From positions 1 through 27,261 of the forward strand of contig NW_023365844.1 of assembly GCF_000003815.2 (NCBI RefSeq): a DNA stretch of 27,261 bases. Reading direction: 5' to 3'. Below are positions 1-9,539 of this stretch, in pieces. Position 1 is the first letter of the stretch. Every line of letters starts with the position of its first letter. Below the pieces are notes generated by a model. It was given only the letters and a program-made list of their open reading frames with translations. It ran no database searches and was not told the origin of the DNA. A program made the translations under genes and the position numbers. This stretch comes from Branchiostoma floridae (taxonomy: Eukaryota > Chordata > Leptocardii > Amphioxiformes > Branchiostomatidae).

Positions 1-623
1 GGGGGGGGGGGGGGGGTAAAAGTGCCGCGCCACTTTGAGGGTAGGATAACTGCTGAACGACGTGTGCTAGGACTACGAAACTTGGCGACTTTTCCAAAAA
101 TATTGTTAGCAACAATTCTGCGAAAAAAATTTTAGTTTGTGATTTTTCGTGTTGCCATGGCAACGGGTTTGTGCCAGGCATATTTTACCAAAATTAGTAA
201 TTTCAGTTTGAATTATGGGATTTCATAGTTTTATTGCTAAACCAAACTTGTTCATCTATATTATTAAGATCCTGTATAATCTTAAGTTACATTCATGGGT
301 CAAAATCCAAGATGGCGGACAATGCCATTTTTAACGACAAATACATGTTATTTTTACTCAAATTCCGTCAAAATCTTTTATTTTTTTACAAAACACAATC
401 ATTTGAACCCTTTTAGTCCACTTCCATTGGGTTTGGGGGTTATATGTGGAAAAAATCGTATTTTAGAAAATTCAAGCTCGTCGATCCAAGATGGCGGACA
501 AATGACGTCACTTTCTGACGTCATATTGACGTCAGTGTCGTCGTCATTGGCAACAAAAGTTTTGGCAGACTTAGACACCAATACGATAACCTTTATAGTC
601 ATCGTTTTCTTAAATACCTTTAA

Positions 624-1503
624 CCCTCAAACCACTGTAGCTTTTTTGTGACGTAGATTACCGTATGGGGTCAAAACTGACCCCAAAACGTTTTGTACAA
701 ATAAAGTTTTTTTCTGTGAATCTTTTTGTGATTTGTATATATGTATAGTTTTATTAATCTATGTGGAACAGTCAGACATGATTAGGTGAGAATACTTCTA
801 GCTAATTATCATAATTTATGCAAAAGATAATGAGGACCACATTTTGCACCAACGCTATTCAGACCTGGAAGGAGGTTTTTGATGCCTGTACCAGCTTCAA
901 TGCCATATAGCGCCTGAATGGCTTATGCTAGGGCCACCAAACTTGGTAACTTTTTAGAAAATGTTGAAAGCAAACATTTTCAGTGAACAAAGTATGTTCA
1001 TCATTTTTTATGTTGCCATGGCAACGGAATTCTGACAGACATATTTATTACGAAATTTTCTAATTTTGCATTAAACATTTAAGTTTTAAGGTTTTCTTGG
1101 CAAATAACAATTGTTTATCGCATCTTATGCAGTTCAGCATAAATTTCAGGACTCAATATTCATAATTTATGCTAATTTGATGACGTCATCAGTCAAAATC
1201 CAAGATGGCGGCCGAAATTACCTAGATGACGTCATAATGTCGTCATATGACATGATAATGGCACAAAAGTTGTTACAATAATTTTGGCTTACATGTACAT
1301 CATTCTCTGAAAATTTCGTGATTCTACGATAAGTAGTTTAGGTGTGGGTCGCAAAAGTTTGTCGGTAAAAACGTATAAGAAGCTACAGGACAGATATACA
1401 AACAAACTCCTAGGAGGAAAATTGTTTCCGAACAGAATTGACGTAATGGCACACATTGATATACGCCTGGGGTCAGTTTTGACCCCATACGGTGGTTTGA
1501 GGG
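624..1503 (+). mobile_element. TTAA miniature element, family B, copy B1 (piggyBac-like)
   Basis: A complete 880-bp element with TTAA on both sides (620-623 and 1504-1507). Joining the flanks restores the host element A1 with a single TTAA, as the empty site in A3 predicts. The terminal repeat CCCTCAAACCACTGTA (624-639) pairs with 1488-1503. On the left a 26-bp spacer (640-665) separates it from a 19-bp internal repeat, TGGGGTCAAAACTGACCCC (666-684). On the right the matching 19-mer (1469-1487) abuts the terminal repeat. This asymmetric layout resembles piggyBac ends. The interior holds GTTGCCATGGCAAC (1012-1025), TGACGTCA (1181-1188 and 1227-1234) and CCAAGATGGCGG (1200-1211). No transposase is encoded, so the element must be mobilised in trans. 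Confidence 0.85.
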
Positions 1504-2465
1504 TTAAGTATAGCGGAAATTTCATATGTAGACGATTTTAGCCTAAACTAGAGTTCCACGAACACATATCTTCGCCAAATAAACAATTTTTTTATGAAGA
1601 TTGTTGTTTTTGAAATGTTGTTAATTTTGGGAAATAGATATTTAATGAAATGCTGTTGTAATGTGAGTTTTTGAAATTTATGTGTCTTGTTTTGGAATGC
1701 AGTGAATTTATATTGTTTGTGTATAGGAATATCACTTGATATAAAGATGTAAAGCGCTTCGAGACACTTCAGGTGTATTTTCCTATGATGGACCGCAAGG
1801 AAACTTGGTGTTCCATGTGTCAGTAACACTACCAGGGTCTAAACAGACGAATAAGCACTATGTAAAGTTAGTAATATAACATAATTGAACAATGACGGCT
1901 TGAAACACATAGTAGCTACATCTATGAACTAGGTTAAAACAACAAGTGACCAAGTGCTGGGACAAGACAGTCTTGGATGTCTGAAACCCAACATGTTGCA
2001 GAACAGCACTTAGGTCAAAAGGGTCACTGTCAATTATCCTCGCGCGCCTCAACTCTTAACAGAGATATCATATTGTAAGGGAAAGGTCGGCTAGAAAGAA
2101 ATGACATCATTGCGAGAAATACAAATCGCCAAAGGTGACAGGCGGCTGTCATCGGACAGTCGCAGAAATCATAACCTTGGACTCTGTAAAATACCTCTGA
2201 CTGAACTCGCGACTGCAAAACTTTACTTTCTATGTTCATGAGATTGAAACAAACGTTCACCAAGGCGGGGGCCGTAGCAATCCTTGCGTATGACCCTTGG
2301 TGAGTTAAAAAGGTCCGTAAATTGGAAGAAACAACAGTGGCCGGGGTTTGGTGAGTGACGAATGCAATTATCGGCGTGTTCCTGTGGTTTCCAGGTCTCA
2401 TCAAGACCTACCCACATAACAAATATCACTACAATCCATTCAGCTGGTCTTCAATTTGCTGGTTT

Positions 2466-2510
2466 CTACATACATACATACAAACATACATACATACATA
2501 CATACAAACG
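2466..2510. repeat. (CATA)n microsatellite
   Basis: About eleven CATA units with two CAAA variants. It lies inside the Helentron-like insertion between the two inverted end copies. Confidence 0.9.
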
Positions 2511-3599
2511 CTACCCAAAACATAACCAGCTCTTCGAAAGTAATTATGACAACACAAAATAGAACAGTAACCTCATACCTCTATAAATGGTTCTGATTAT
2601 GCAAAGATATTCATTCACATCGCCAAAAAATTGCTGCATTATGTTCACCAACAGAATAAATTAATCTACTCACAATGTTCATAATCCAACCAACCACTAC
2701 ATGTGACTAGATAACATATGGACTTATACACATTGATCATTCAAAAACAACGATCTTCCATAGAAATTGTTTATTTGGCGAAGATATGTGTTCGAGGAAC
2801 TCAAGTTTGGTCTGACTTGGTTTTGTTAAAAAAGAGACAGGCTTTTCCTTTTCCTCACATTTTCCGGGAGGCAGCTAGTGTCACAAATTGAACAAAAGTA
2901 AGAAACCACACAGTCTCTGCTAAGCTGGCATTTGTGGGTTTTCTTCCATCAGGGAAGAATAGACACAGTAAGACTGGCTAATCTATCAACCATAATGTAA
3001 ACAAACCCATGCCAGCTGCAGGCTTGCACTCCATTTTAAACCTGCAGACTCCCTGGGGTTTCTAAGAGAACCATGGTTGTAAGTTATTCCTAAGACCAAA
3101 TTTGTCAAGCGTTACCACAAGGAAAACATACATGCAAGCAAGTGTATAATGCAACTGCATAGTTACTTATTCCTGTCTCCCAATCCCATTGTCAGATACC
3201 CTGTACCTATGTAGTCACTGTGTTCCCAGTTTCCCAACAGGAAAACAATGCTAAGGTGACTGGGGATTAACCCATGTACCAGTTGTTAATGTACGGGTCA
3301 ACCGTAACTAATAGCTGTGGCAGAGAGCATTAATGCTCTTGTAATGCTCGCCAATTGGCCTATTGACCTACATCTAAAGACACCAGCTGTTGCGCACATT
3401 ATGTACCACCATATATGCTTTAGCAGTATATTGCAGTTTATTAAATTTCCGTAAGTAATTATATTAAATACATAGTGATTTACATAATTTGAATCTCATT
3501 ACGTTCATAATCGCCCAAAGTAACTACCTACCAAAAACAAAGAATATCCTACAATCCCCTCTGGAGTTATCCTTCGCAAAAGTTACAAACTATAAGACT

Positions 3600-4190
3600 C
3601 ACTGCAGTTCCAAACAAGCTGCTAGGGGGCCCAAATTACACCATTTACTCCTAGTCCCAACAGCTACCCACCACTTAAAAATCATGAGCCTGGCACTTCT
3701 GGAAAATTTAGGTGGAAACTTTGACGCTCACTTGCAGTACCAAAACAAGTCGCCAGGAGGCCCATTATCGAATTTGACCTTCCTTTCTGTGTCCCCTACC
3801 TATCAACCAAATATATTAACCATCGATCAAGAACATCTCGAGTTATCTTGCATACAGACAAACGCACTTACATACAAAGCCATCTACAGCACCATAGGTA
3901 AAAGCTAGCTAAACCAATCTCGCACATGACAATCCTTTCCACAACCGCTACACACCTGCCAAATATCGTGTAATTCGCCCAGCTGCGTTTTGACTAATGC
4001 TTCCCGAAAAAAAACTCGAAAACAATAACAACTTCGCTACTGTACCGTAGGAAAACGCCAGGTAAACCATTTTCGAACTAGGCATGTCTTTTGACAACCT
4101 CTACACACCTGCAAAAAATCAAAAAGTTTCAACCTCAATTTCTCGAGTTATATGCTGTTGACCTATATACAGACCCAAGTCGACAAAAAC
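3600..4190. repeat. Degenerate tandem repeat, about 130-150 bp unit
   Basis: Four related units begin near 3600, 3731, 3881 and 4031. Each opens with a variant of CACTGCAGTACCAAAACAAG followed by a GCTAGG- or GCCAGG-type motif. Two units end with CTCGAGTTAT and a run resembling TACAGACAAA. Identity between units is low. The array leads directly into the right-end hairpin of the surrounding insertion, so it is probably the 3' half of that element. The 139-codon open frame across it (3489-3908) has no recognisable domain. Confidence 0.5.
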
Positions 4191-4680
4191 ATAATCTTCG
4201 CTGGCGAAGATAAATATGACATTATGACGTCATAATTACGTCATATTACGTTATAACGATACAAAACTTACAGAATATATAACACGTTTTGAACGGTGGG
4301 GAATCCGAGCCTGTTTCTAACTTTACTAGTACATAATCCCCTCCAAATTTGGTGATCGTAACTTAAGCCGTTTTGAAATTACGAAGGGGGGGGGGGGGGG
4401 GTCAAAAGAGCCCCCCTCCCCGGTCCCAGGTATCCCAAAAAAGCCCGGTCTGGATAGGGTTAAACAACACAATTTCCAATGACGATCTCATTCTTCAGGG
4501 TTTTTAGCCTCCTAACCGACGTGATCGTAATAAACACGGCGGTAGGGTGCTTTTATACATTTCAACAAACATTTCTTGAACTCAACTCAACTCTTACAAA
4601 AGACGCACCGATCTTGAACATCTATCTTTCGAGGACTTATGGGTAGAGCTCAAGCTTAGATCATTTAAAGTTAGTGGCTC

Positions 4681-5722
4681 ATGGAGTTGAACCCACAGAA
4701 AACTGAAAAAGGTTTTTTTTCTGTCAGAAGACATCCCATTGTACACCCACCTCTTTATCTCGACAATTTTGTGATCCAAACTGTCAATGCACACAAACAT
4801 ATTGGAGTGATTTTAATCTCAACTATGTTTTGGAATGCTCATGTCAATCATATTGTTTCCAAAGTTCCAAAAAGTGTTGATCTCTTCAGTGGTCTGAAAT
4901 TCAGGCTCCCCCGCAATGTCCTGGAAACGCTAAATAAACTAGAAAGGCCGACATTTGCTTGGGAGCAAATACAGCATATTGCAATCCATCATACAATAAT
5001 GGACTCTTCCAGAACACCCCTATCTATGCAAAATGGACCAGTCTATGTGGCCCATTTTCCATTTATAGTGCTAAAGCTACCCTAATACCAAATTCCAGAT
5101 CAGTTGGCTTTCTCATGACACAGGAAGCAAAAATGTACATTTTTGGTCAATAACGGCAAAAAATCCCAAATTTCACAAATTTTAATTGATGTACACCACA
5201 GGTGTGAATAGAGCCCTGTGGACACATACCGTACGCATCTTTATACCAAAGTTCAGACCATTTGGTTTCCAAACATAGGCGCAGTGATCTATAAAGAAAG
5301 TGTTGATTGGTTCCTGTGCTCATATGTCCAATGCACCTCTGTATGAAATTTCAGGTAATTAGCTTGTTATACCAGGGCAAAGGGGCCCAAAATATACATA
5401 TTTTGTCTAAAAATGACCCAAAACCCTAAATATCATAAATTCTAAGGCCTCTATCAAGAAAGTGAAAAAAACATTGGGTGTATTTGCTATTTCTACCACC
5501 CTGCCAAATTTCAGTTTATTTTGTCCAAAAATGAAAAAGTTGAATCCATTTGAAGAATTTGACAGGAGGAGGAGAAGAGACATAGGAAAAGCAATATATT
5601 GCAATCCCATACTGTAGTATGGATTGCAATATAATCATACATTCGTCCGTGTCTCGAGTACGCTGCCATCATTTGGCACGGTACAGCAAGTGAGCAATCA
5701 CATCCTATTGAAAGTATCTAAT
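4681..5722 (+). pseudogene. Non-LTR reverse transcriptase relic, C-terminal part, interrupted
   Basis: Two pieces of one reverse-transcriptase C-terminal region. The first (4681 to about 4937) reads NPQKTEKGFF, then HKHIGVILISTMFWNAHV and SGLKFRLPRNVLETL, which matches the thumb region of CR1/L2/Jockey-type enzymes. The second (about 5638-5722) resumes exactly where the protein should, with YIRPCLEYAAIIWHGTASEQ, then stops at TAA. The DNA between (about 4938-5637) is a separate inserted repeat. The palm with its FADD motif is absent, so this is a short dead fragment. The full-length element at 12.6-18 kb has the equivalent region (KHLGVTVTNTLSWSTHV) but is clearly a different family. Confidence 0.8.
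4938..5637 (+). mobile_element. Hairpin-ended nonautonomous repeat inserted in an RT relic
   Basis: Defined by the break in the RT reading frame on each side. The right end is a long hairpin (about 5592-5635) with arms related to GCAATATATTGCAATCCCATAC and its complement, and a loop of TGTA. The same arm sequence recurs near the left end (4973-4994, ATATTGCAATCCATCATAC), giving inverted termini. A purine-rich GGAGGAGGAGAAGAG stretch precedes the hairpin. No coding region is present. Terminal hairpin plus asymmetric inverted ends again suggests a Helentron-like nonautonomous family. The exact borders are uncertain by about 20 bp, and no target duplication could be fixed. Confidence 0.55.
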
Positions 5723-5901
5723 ATCACTGCTCAATTGTCGTGACTGGTGCCATAAGGGGGACGTCGTATTTGTTATGTCGTCAGGAGTCGGGTTGGGAAA
5801 CATTATCTGATAGATCATTTTCACAGAACGTTCGAAAACCGTTCTATCACACGTGGGCGCCATGTTGGATGATAACCTAGATGACTGGAACACGTATAAG
5901 C

Positions 5902-7759
5902 ATGGCAGAGTACAGGAGTGCTATTTTCTTCGTACTGTCACTCATTGAGTGGTCATGCCAAGGTCAGGTATGAGGAAAAAGTATCTACCATTGTTTGCAC
6001 AAATCGTCATTTAATAGCGATTTAGCTGTAGTGCCGTAGGTGGAGTACCCGGAAATGGTGAATTATCTTGTCCTGACAACATTTTGGGCCACTAACAACC
6101 AAACGAAGGCGTACAAATCTATGTACGCGTACAACTTCTTCGTGTCGGGCTGGGTGGACACCCTACAGATGAAAACAGTCAGCCCTGACAAGGTCCTTGT
6201 AGCAGCACGGGTAAGTTCATGGGGGATTTCCCCTGGGGATTCCCTTTATTTGTTTTGAACCCCAGCACCTCCATATATCACTTTCATGATATTGTAGTGC
6301 CCGTGTCACGGGTTCAATCGGTAGTCAAGTCCATTCTTGATCTCAGTTCCTATCATCGAGTCCATCAGACTGCATGAAGTGACCTCAAGTGTGGTACTGG
6401 AATAATATATGCTTATATATTCTGATGGCAGTTTGGTATACTATTACACTATTATGCAATCTGTTCATTTTCCAGGCGACCGTTTGACAATCTCTTGGGT
6501 TTTTTTTTCAGGTGAAGCATTCACAAAGAAACACGGTAACACAATTGAAACCGTTGTTTCTCGCAGAACAAAATGGAAACATCCTCCTCGCCCACTGTGA
6601 TTGCATGGCGGGTGTGAGTGAAGCCTGTTCTCATATCGGTGCAATCTTTTTTGCCCCGGAAGTTGGGGCAAAGTTAAAGTATTCAACAACATGTACCGAC
6701 ATCGAGTGTTATTGGTCAGCGCCAACATATGTCCGAAACATACCATATCTGCCTGCATCCGGTATGGACTTTCAGTCGACAAAAAAAATGCTTTGTTGTT
6801 GGAAAGCAACATCACTTGATCGGCCACACGCACAGTGCCAGAGCTAAAGGGTAACACGGAGGCTTGCAGTGGTACAAGTTGTGATGAACAGAAAGAATAT
6901 TTCCGGAAGCTTTTGGAATCAGATTGTAGTCCACGCATCCTTTGCCTCGTCGCTCCCGTCAATGACAAGTATATTCCAAAGGATATCACACTCCCAAAAC
7001 CAATGCCTGAACATTATGACCCAAAACATGCTGAACTAAGCTTTGACGAGCTGTTAGAGAAGTGTTCCGAAGTAAATGAAAATCTCTCTCTGACACCAGG
7101 TCAATTACACGCATTTGAAGAGAGCACACGAGATCAGGCAAAATCAAATGTCTGGCACAGACAAAGAGCTGGTCTCATAAGAGCGTCCAACCTGAAGGCT
7201 GCTTGCCACATTGTATGTTATCCGCAGACACAACGTTTTGTAGGCCCAGTTAAAAACTGGGGGCAGTTACATGAAAATACAGCACTCGAAGTGCATGAAG
7301 AGAGAATGATTGACAACCATAAAGGTTTCCAAACTTGCGAAAGTGGCCTACATATTAACAATGACTGGCCTTATTTAGGAGCAACACCTGATGGTTTGGT
7401 TGAATGTAAGTGTTGCGGGAAAGGGGTGTGTGAAATGAATTGTTCATTTACTGCCAAAGATCTCTTGCCAACTGATTAAGCAAATACCAGAAACTTCTGC
7501 TTGAAGAAAACCAATGACAAAGTTCACCTTGATCGGTCACATGCTTACTACTAACAAGTACAGGCACAGATGTTCATATGTGATGTAATTGATGAGTTTT
7601 GTGAGTTTGTGGTACGGACAAAGAAGGGTGCGTCCAATGAAAGAATCCTACCCAATGCAGAGTTTTGCGACAGTGCAACGTTAAAATCTGTTCTTTGACA
7701 AGGCAATCCTCACTGAAGTTGTTGGCAAGTGGTTCTCAAAAACTGAGTCATCAGGATGA
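5902..7759 (+). pseudogene. SWIM zinc-finger / YqaJ-like nuclease gene of a DNA transposon, decayed
   Basis: The recognisable part begins at 6040 (VEYPEMVNYLVL, then AYNFFVSGWV) and runs to 6210. A GT/AG intron follows (6211-6511, phase 0). The next exon carries a SWIM finger, CDCMAGVSEACSHIG (CxCx7CxH). A shift at the A8 run near 6781 and an in-frame TGA near 6817 break the frame. From 6835 a YqaJ-like exonuclease domain reads RQRAGLIRASNLKAACHI, NWGQLHENTALE, DWPYLGATPDGLVECKCC. The usual E-x-K is EMN, so the catalytic lysine is lost. After a stop at 7479 the domain goes on (YY*QVQAQMFICDV, then FFDKAILTEVVGKWFS) to TGA at 7757-7759. A possible first exon at 5902-5967 (22 codons, GT donor at 5968) is weaker. 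YqaJ folds are lambda-exonuclease-like. SWIM/YqaJ proteins in animals are often transposon-borne. Confidence 0.8.
6211..6511 (+). other. Spliceosomal intron in the SWIM/YqaJ gene
   Basis: The donor is CGG|GTAAGT and the acceptor a pyrimidine tract ending TTTTTTTTCAG|GTG. Removing the intron joins VLVAAR to VKHSQRN in phase 0, which restores the expected protein order. That the splice signals survive while the coding frame is broken shows the gene decayed in place and is not a processed copy. Confidence 0.75.
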
Positions 7760-8376
7760 AATAAAAACACCTCTTGATATTTAAAACTGTACTCATATTT
7801 CAGAACCAGACCTATTTCTGTATCTTCACTACTAAGTAAGAAATACTTATTCATAACCTGGCCTGTTTGTACGAAGTTGCCTAGAAATATTAATAAAATA
7901 TAAAATATAAAACAGCGTACACATATGTCATAACCAGGCCTTTCATGTATATAGTCACTATCATAATGCAAGTATTGAATTGCCTAGCAATATTGATACA
8001 ATACATAAAACAGTAACCAGGCATAATTGTATATTCTAAATGCTATAATGTATTGTAATACCTAGCAATACATGTGTACAATACATGATATGTTATACAA
8101 CAGTGTAAATATTTTTCACACCAAGGCCTGTTTGTATATCTTCACTACTTCGATATGAGTATTGTACAGCATAAGATATATTGATATAATGAATAACATT
8201 GTTTGTATATGTTAATTGTTACAGCAATGTCTGGCAATATTGATACATACATATCCATAACCCGGTTTGTATTTCTTTACTACTAAGTAAGCATATTGTA
8301 ATGCCAAGTAATGTTGATGCAATATATAGTATCAACAATATAGTGATATAGTTTTAACTGTGTACATATATTTCTA
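7760..8376. repeat. AT-rich degenerate tandem repeat between two convergent relic genes
   Basis: Variants of ACCAGGCCTGTTTGTATATC, ACTACTAAGTAAG and GCCTAGCAATATTGATACAA recur at irregular intervals: the last motif starts near 7879, 7981, 8060, 8229 and 8302. It fills the whole space between the stop of the YqaJ relic and the stop of the transposase relic. No coding potential is seen; the 96-codon minus-strand frame at 7681-7971 is repeat sequence. Confidence 0.6.
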
Positions 8377-9129
8377 CTAGAAAGGTACAACAGAATCTGG
8401 TAAGTTTGTGAGTGCACAGCACGTTCTGGTTATCTTATCTATGAGTGCAAGAGCATCACCAGGTATAGATTTTACTAAGGGGGTGGGTAACGTGCAAAAC
8501 TGAATATTTTCTTCTAACGAGATCAATAACACGTTTTACATGAATTCTCACATTAGCTATCTTACGGGTATTCTCTACTTCTGATGCAGACAATTATTTT
8601 GTGTCTTTGGTAAATGCTGGTATGTACAGTTTCACCCCTTTGGAAAGCTACACTATCGGCTATAGTAATTCCCCTATCTGCTAAAACACTATCCCCTGGC
8701 TCTAACTTTCTTAAAATCCCACAGTTTTCACTTAAATACTTATCGCTAACCCCTCCCCCATACCTTAGATATAAAATATATACAACCTTGTGGAGAAATG
8801 ACAATTAGAAATTTTACAGTAAAGTGGTGTTTATAATTTGACCAGGTCATTGCTCCTGCTATCAAACTGGAAGCCGCTCAATGAAAATTTCGAAACAATC
8901 AATTATTACAGATACTTTGTTACTAAAACTTTGTTAAAAAAACTCTCGGCATGGTTTTCCTTAGTACATCACGTTGTGGCCAAAGAGTGAAAACACTGAG
9001 ACGGTTATTCATAACAGAAATCCATTTGTCGAAAATTCTACTTGCTGTTAACAAAGAAATGCTAAAACGGTATTACAGATCTTGAAGATAAAGAGCAAGC
9101 CTGAGCCTCATCAACACTAAAATGAATTG
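8377..9129 (-). pseudogene. DDE transposase relic (DDE_Tnp_4, ISL2EU/THAP type)
   Basis: Read on the minus strand from a good splice acceptor (TCATTTTCAG|CAATTC at 9129), the relic gives in order: FILVLMRLRLALYLQDL and YRFSISLLTASRIFDKWI (helix-turn-helix), [26 protein letters not shown] with the first catalytic Asp, [74 protein letters not shown] with the second Asp, [20 protein letters not shown], and LIDKITRTCCALTNLPDSVV, stopping at 8377-8379. At least four frameshifts and several stops separate these blocks, so it is dead. The order and spacing match a full-length domain. The THAP N-terminus expected upstream was not found before 9300. Its 3' end faces the YqaJ relic 617 bp away, which suggests one two-gene transposon. 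Confidence 0.85.
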
Positions 9130-9307
9130 CTGAAAATGAGAGATTGCATTTCGAGACGTACACTAAACATGAGACGCAACAAGCTGGAATACATTCATGT
9201 TACATACCACATTTGAACAACAGTTAATTTTGAATGCAAACAGCATCAGAGCTGCTCACAGATCTATCTGTATTATTTTTTTTTAAATACTTATGTCCGT
9301 TTAAAAG

Positions 9308-9500
9308 TCAAAACCAGGCTGCAAGGGAACAGGAAAGTCGAAGGGGATCCTGGTTTGAGTCTAGCAGCTGCTGCAGAAAGCAAGTTGGCACAGAAAATCT
9401 GGAAACCAGTTTGGCAAAATATCCCCCAGGGATCTTTAAAAAACGCCAGCCAGGCGACATGTACCCCTGGATGAATAAATCAACAAACAAACAAATAAAA
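9308..9500 (+). mobile_element. Possible SINE with B-box-like motif and AACA tail
   Basis: GGTTTGAGTCTAG at 9352-9364 resembles a polymerase III B box (GGTTCGANTCC). A convincing A box is not seen. The 3' end reads CCCCTGGATGAATAAATCAA followed by AAC/AAAC repeats to about 9500. That is similar in style to the GAATAAATCAAATC tail of the retrotransposon at 12.57 kb, as expected for a SINE borrowing a LINE tail. The open frames here on both strands (9234-9533 and 9308-9490) look like repeat sequence, not genes. Confidence 0.4.
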
Positions 9501-9539
9501 GTTAAGGCTGTCCCCCTCTCCCCGAGGCATTAGGAAACT

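Larger units (their letters stand above)
1548..4208. mobile_element. Helentron-like or foldback composite insertion in A1
   Basis: The boundaries come from the break in A1: its sequence stops near 1547 and resumes near 4209. The left end carries ATCTTCGCC (1568-1576). The right end is an 18-bp hairpin, ATCTTCGCTGGCGAAGAT, at about 4194-4211. A second copy of the left end lies inverted at 2762-2808, 47 bp with only a few mismatches to 1545-1591. A CATA microsatellite sits at 2466-2510 and degenerate repeats at 3600-4190. Short asymmetric inverted termini, an internal microsatellite and a terminal hairpin are known traits of nonautonomous Helentron-like elements. A TIR element at 1545-2808 nested in another repeat is the alternative. 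A TAAA duplication at the borders is possible but weak. No coding region is supported. Confidence 0.5.
1..4459 (-). mobile_element. TTAA miniature element, family A, copy A1 (interrupted, cut by window edge)
   Basis: A nonautonomous element made of three pieces: 1-623, 1508-1547 and 4209-4459. Its outer end at 4444-4459 reads as the reverse complement of CCCTATCCAGACCGGG and is followed by TTAA at 4460-4463. The other end lies beyond the window, which opens in the G tract next to that terminal repeat. The pieces align in order with complete copy A3 (20720-21631), read on the opposite strand. They include the palindrome GTTGCCATGGCAAC (151-164), CCAAGATGGCGG (307-318 and 486-497) and TGACGTCA (503-510, 516-523, 527-534 and 4225-4232). 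No coding capacity is seen. Assignment to the piggyBac superfamily rests on the TTAA duplication and the CCCT start, not on a transposase. Confidence 0.75.

Noticed and set aside
2030-2404. 124-codon minus-strand open frame
   Set aside because: Inside the Helentron-like insertion; no recognisable motif and no supporting signals.
3489-3908. 139-codon plus-strand open frame
   Set aside because: Falls across degenerate tandem repeat units; no domain, no splice context.
5902-5967. Signal-peptide first exon of a host secreted protein
   Set aside because: The 22-codon frame is hydrophobic and has a GT donor, but the next exon in phase is transposon-like (VEYPEMVNYLVL), so it is listed only as a weak first exon of the YqaJ relic.
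6300-6330. tRNA-like GGGTTCAATC motif in the YqaJ intron
   Set aside because: No A box or cloverleaf can be drawn around it.
6465-6989. 174-codon minus-strand open frame
   Set aside because: Lies opposite the SWIM exon of the YqaJ relic, where the plus strand has clear domain motifs and splice sites.
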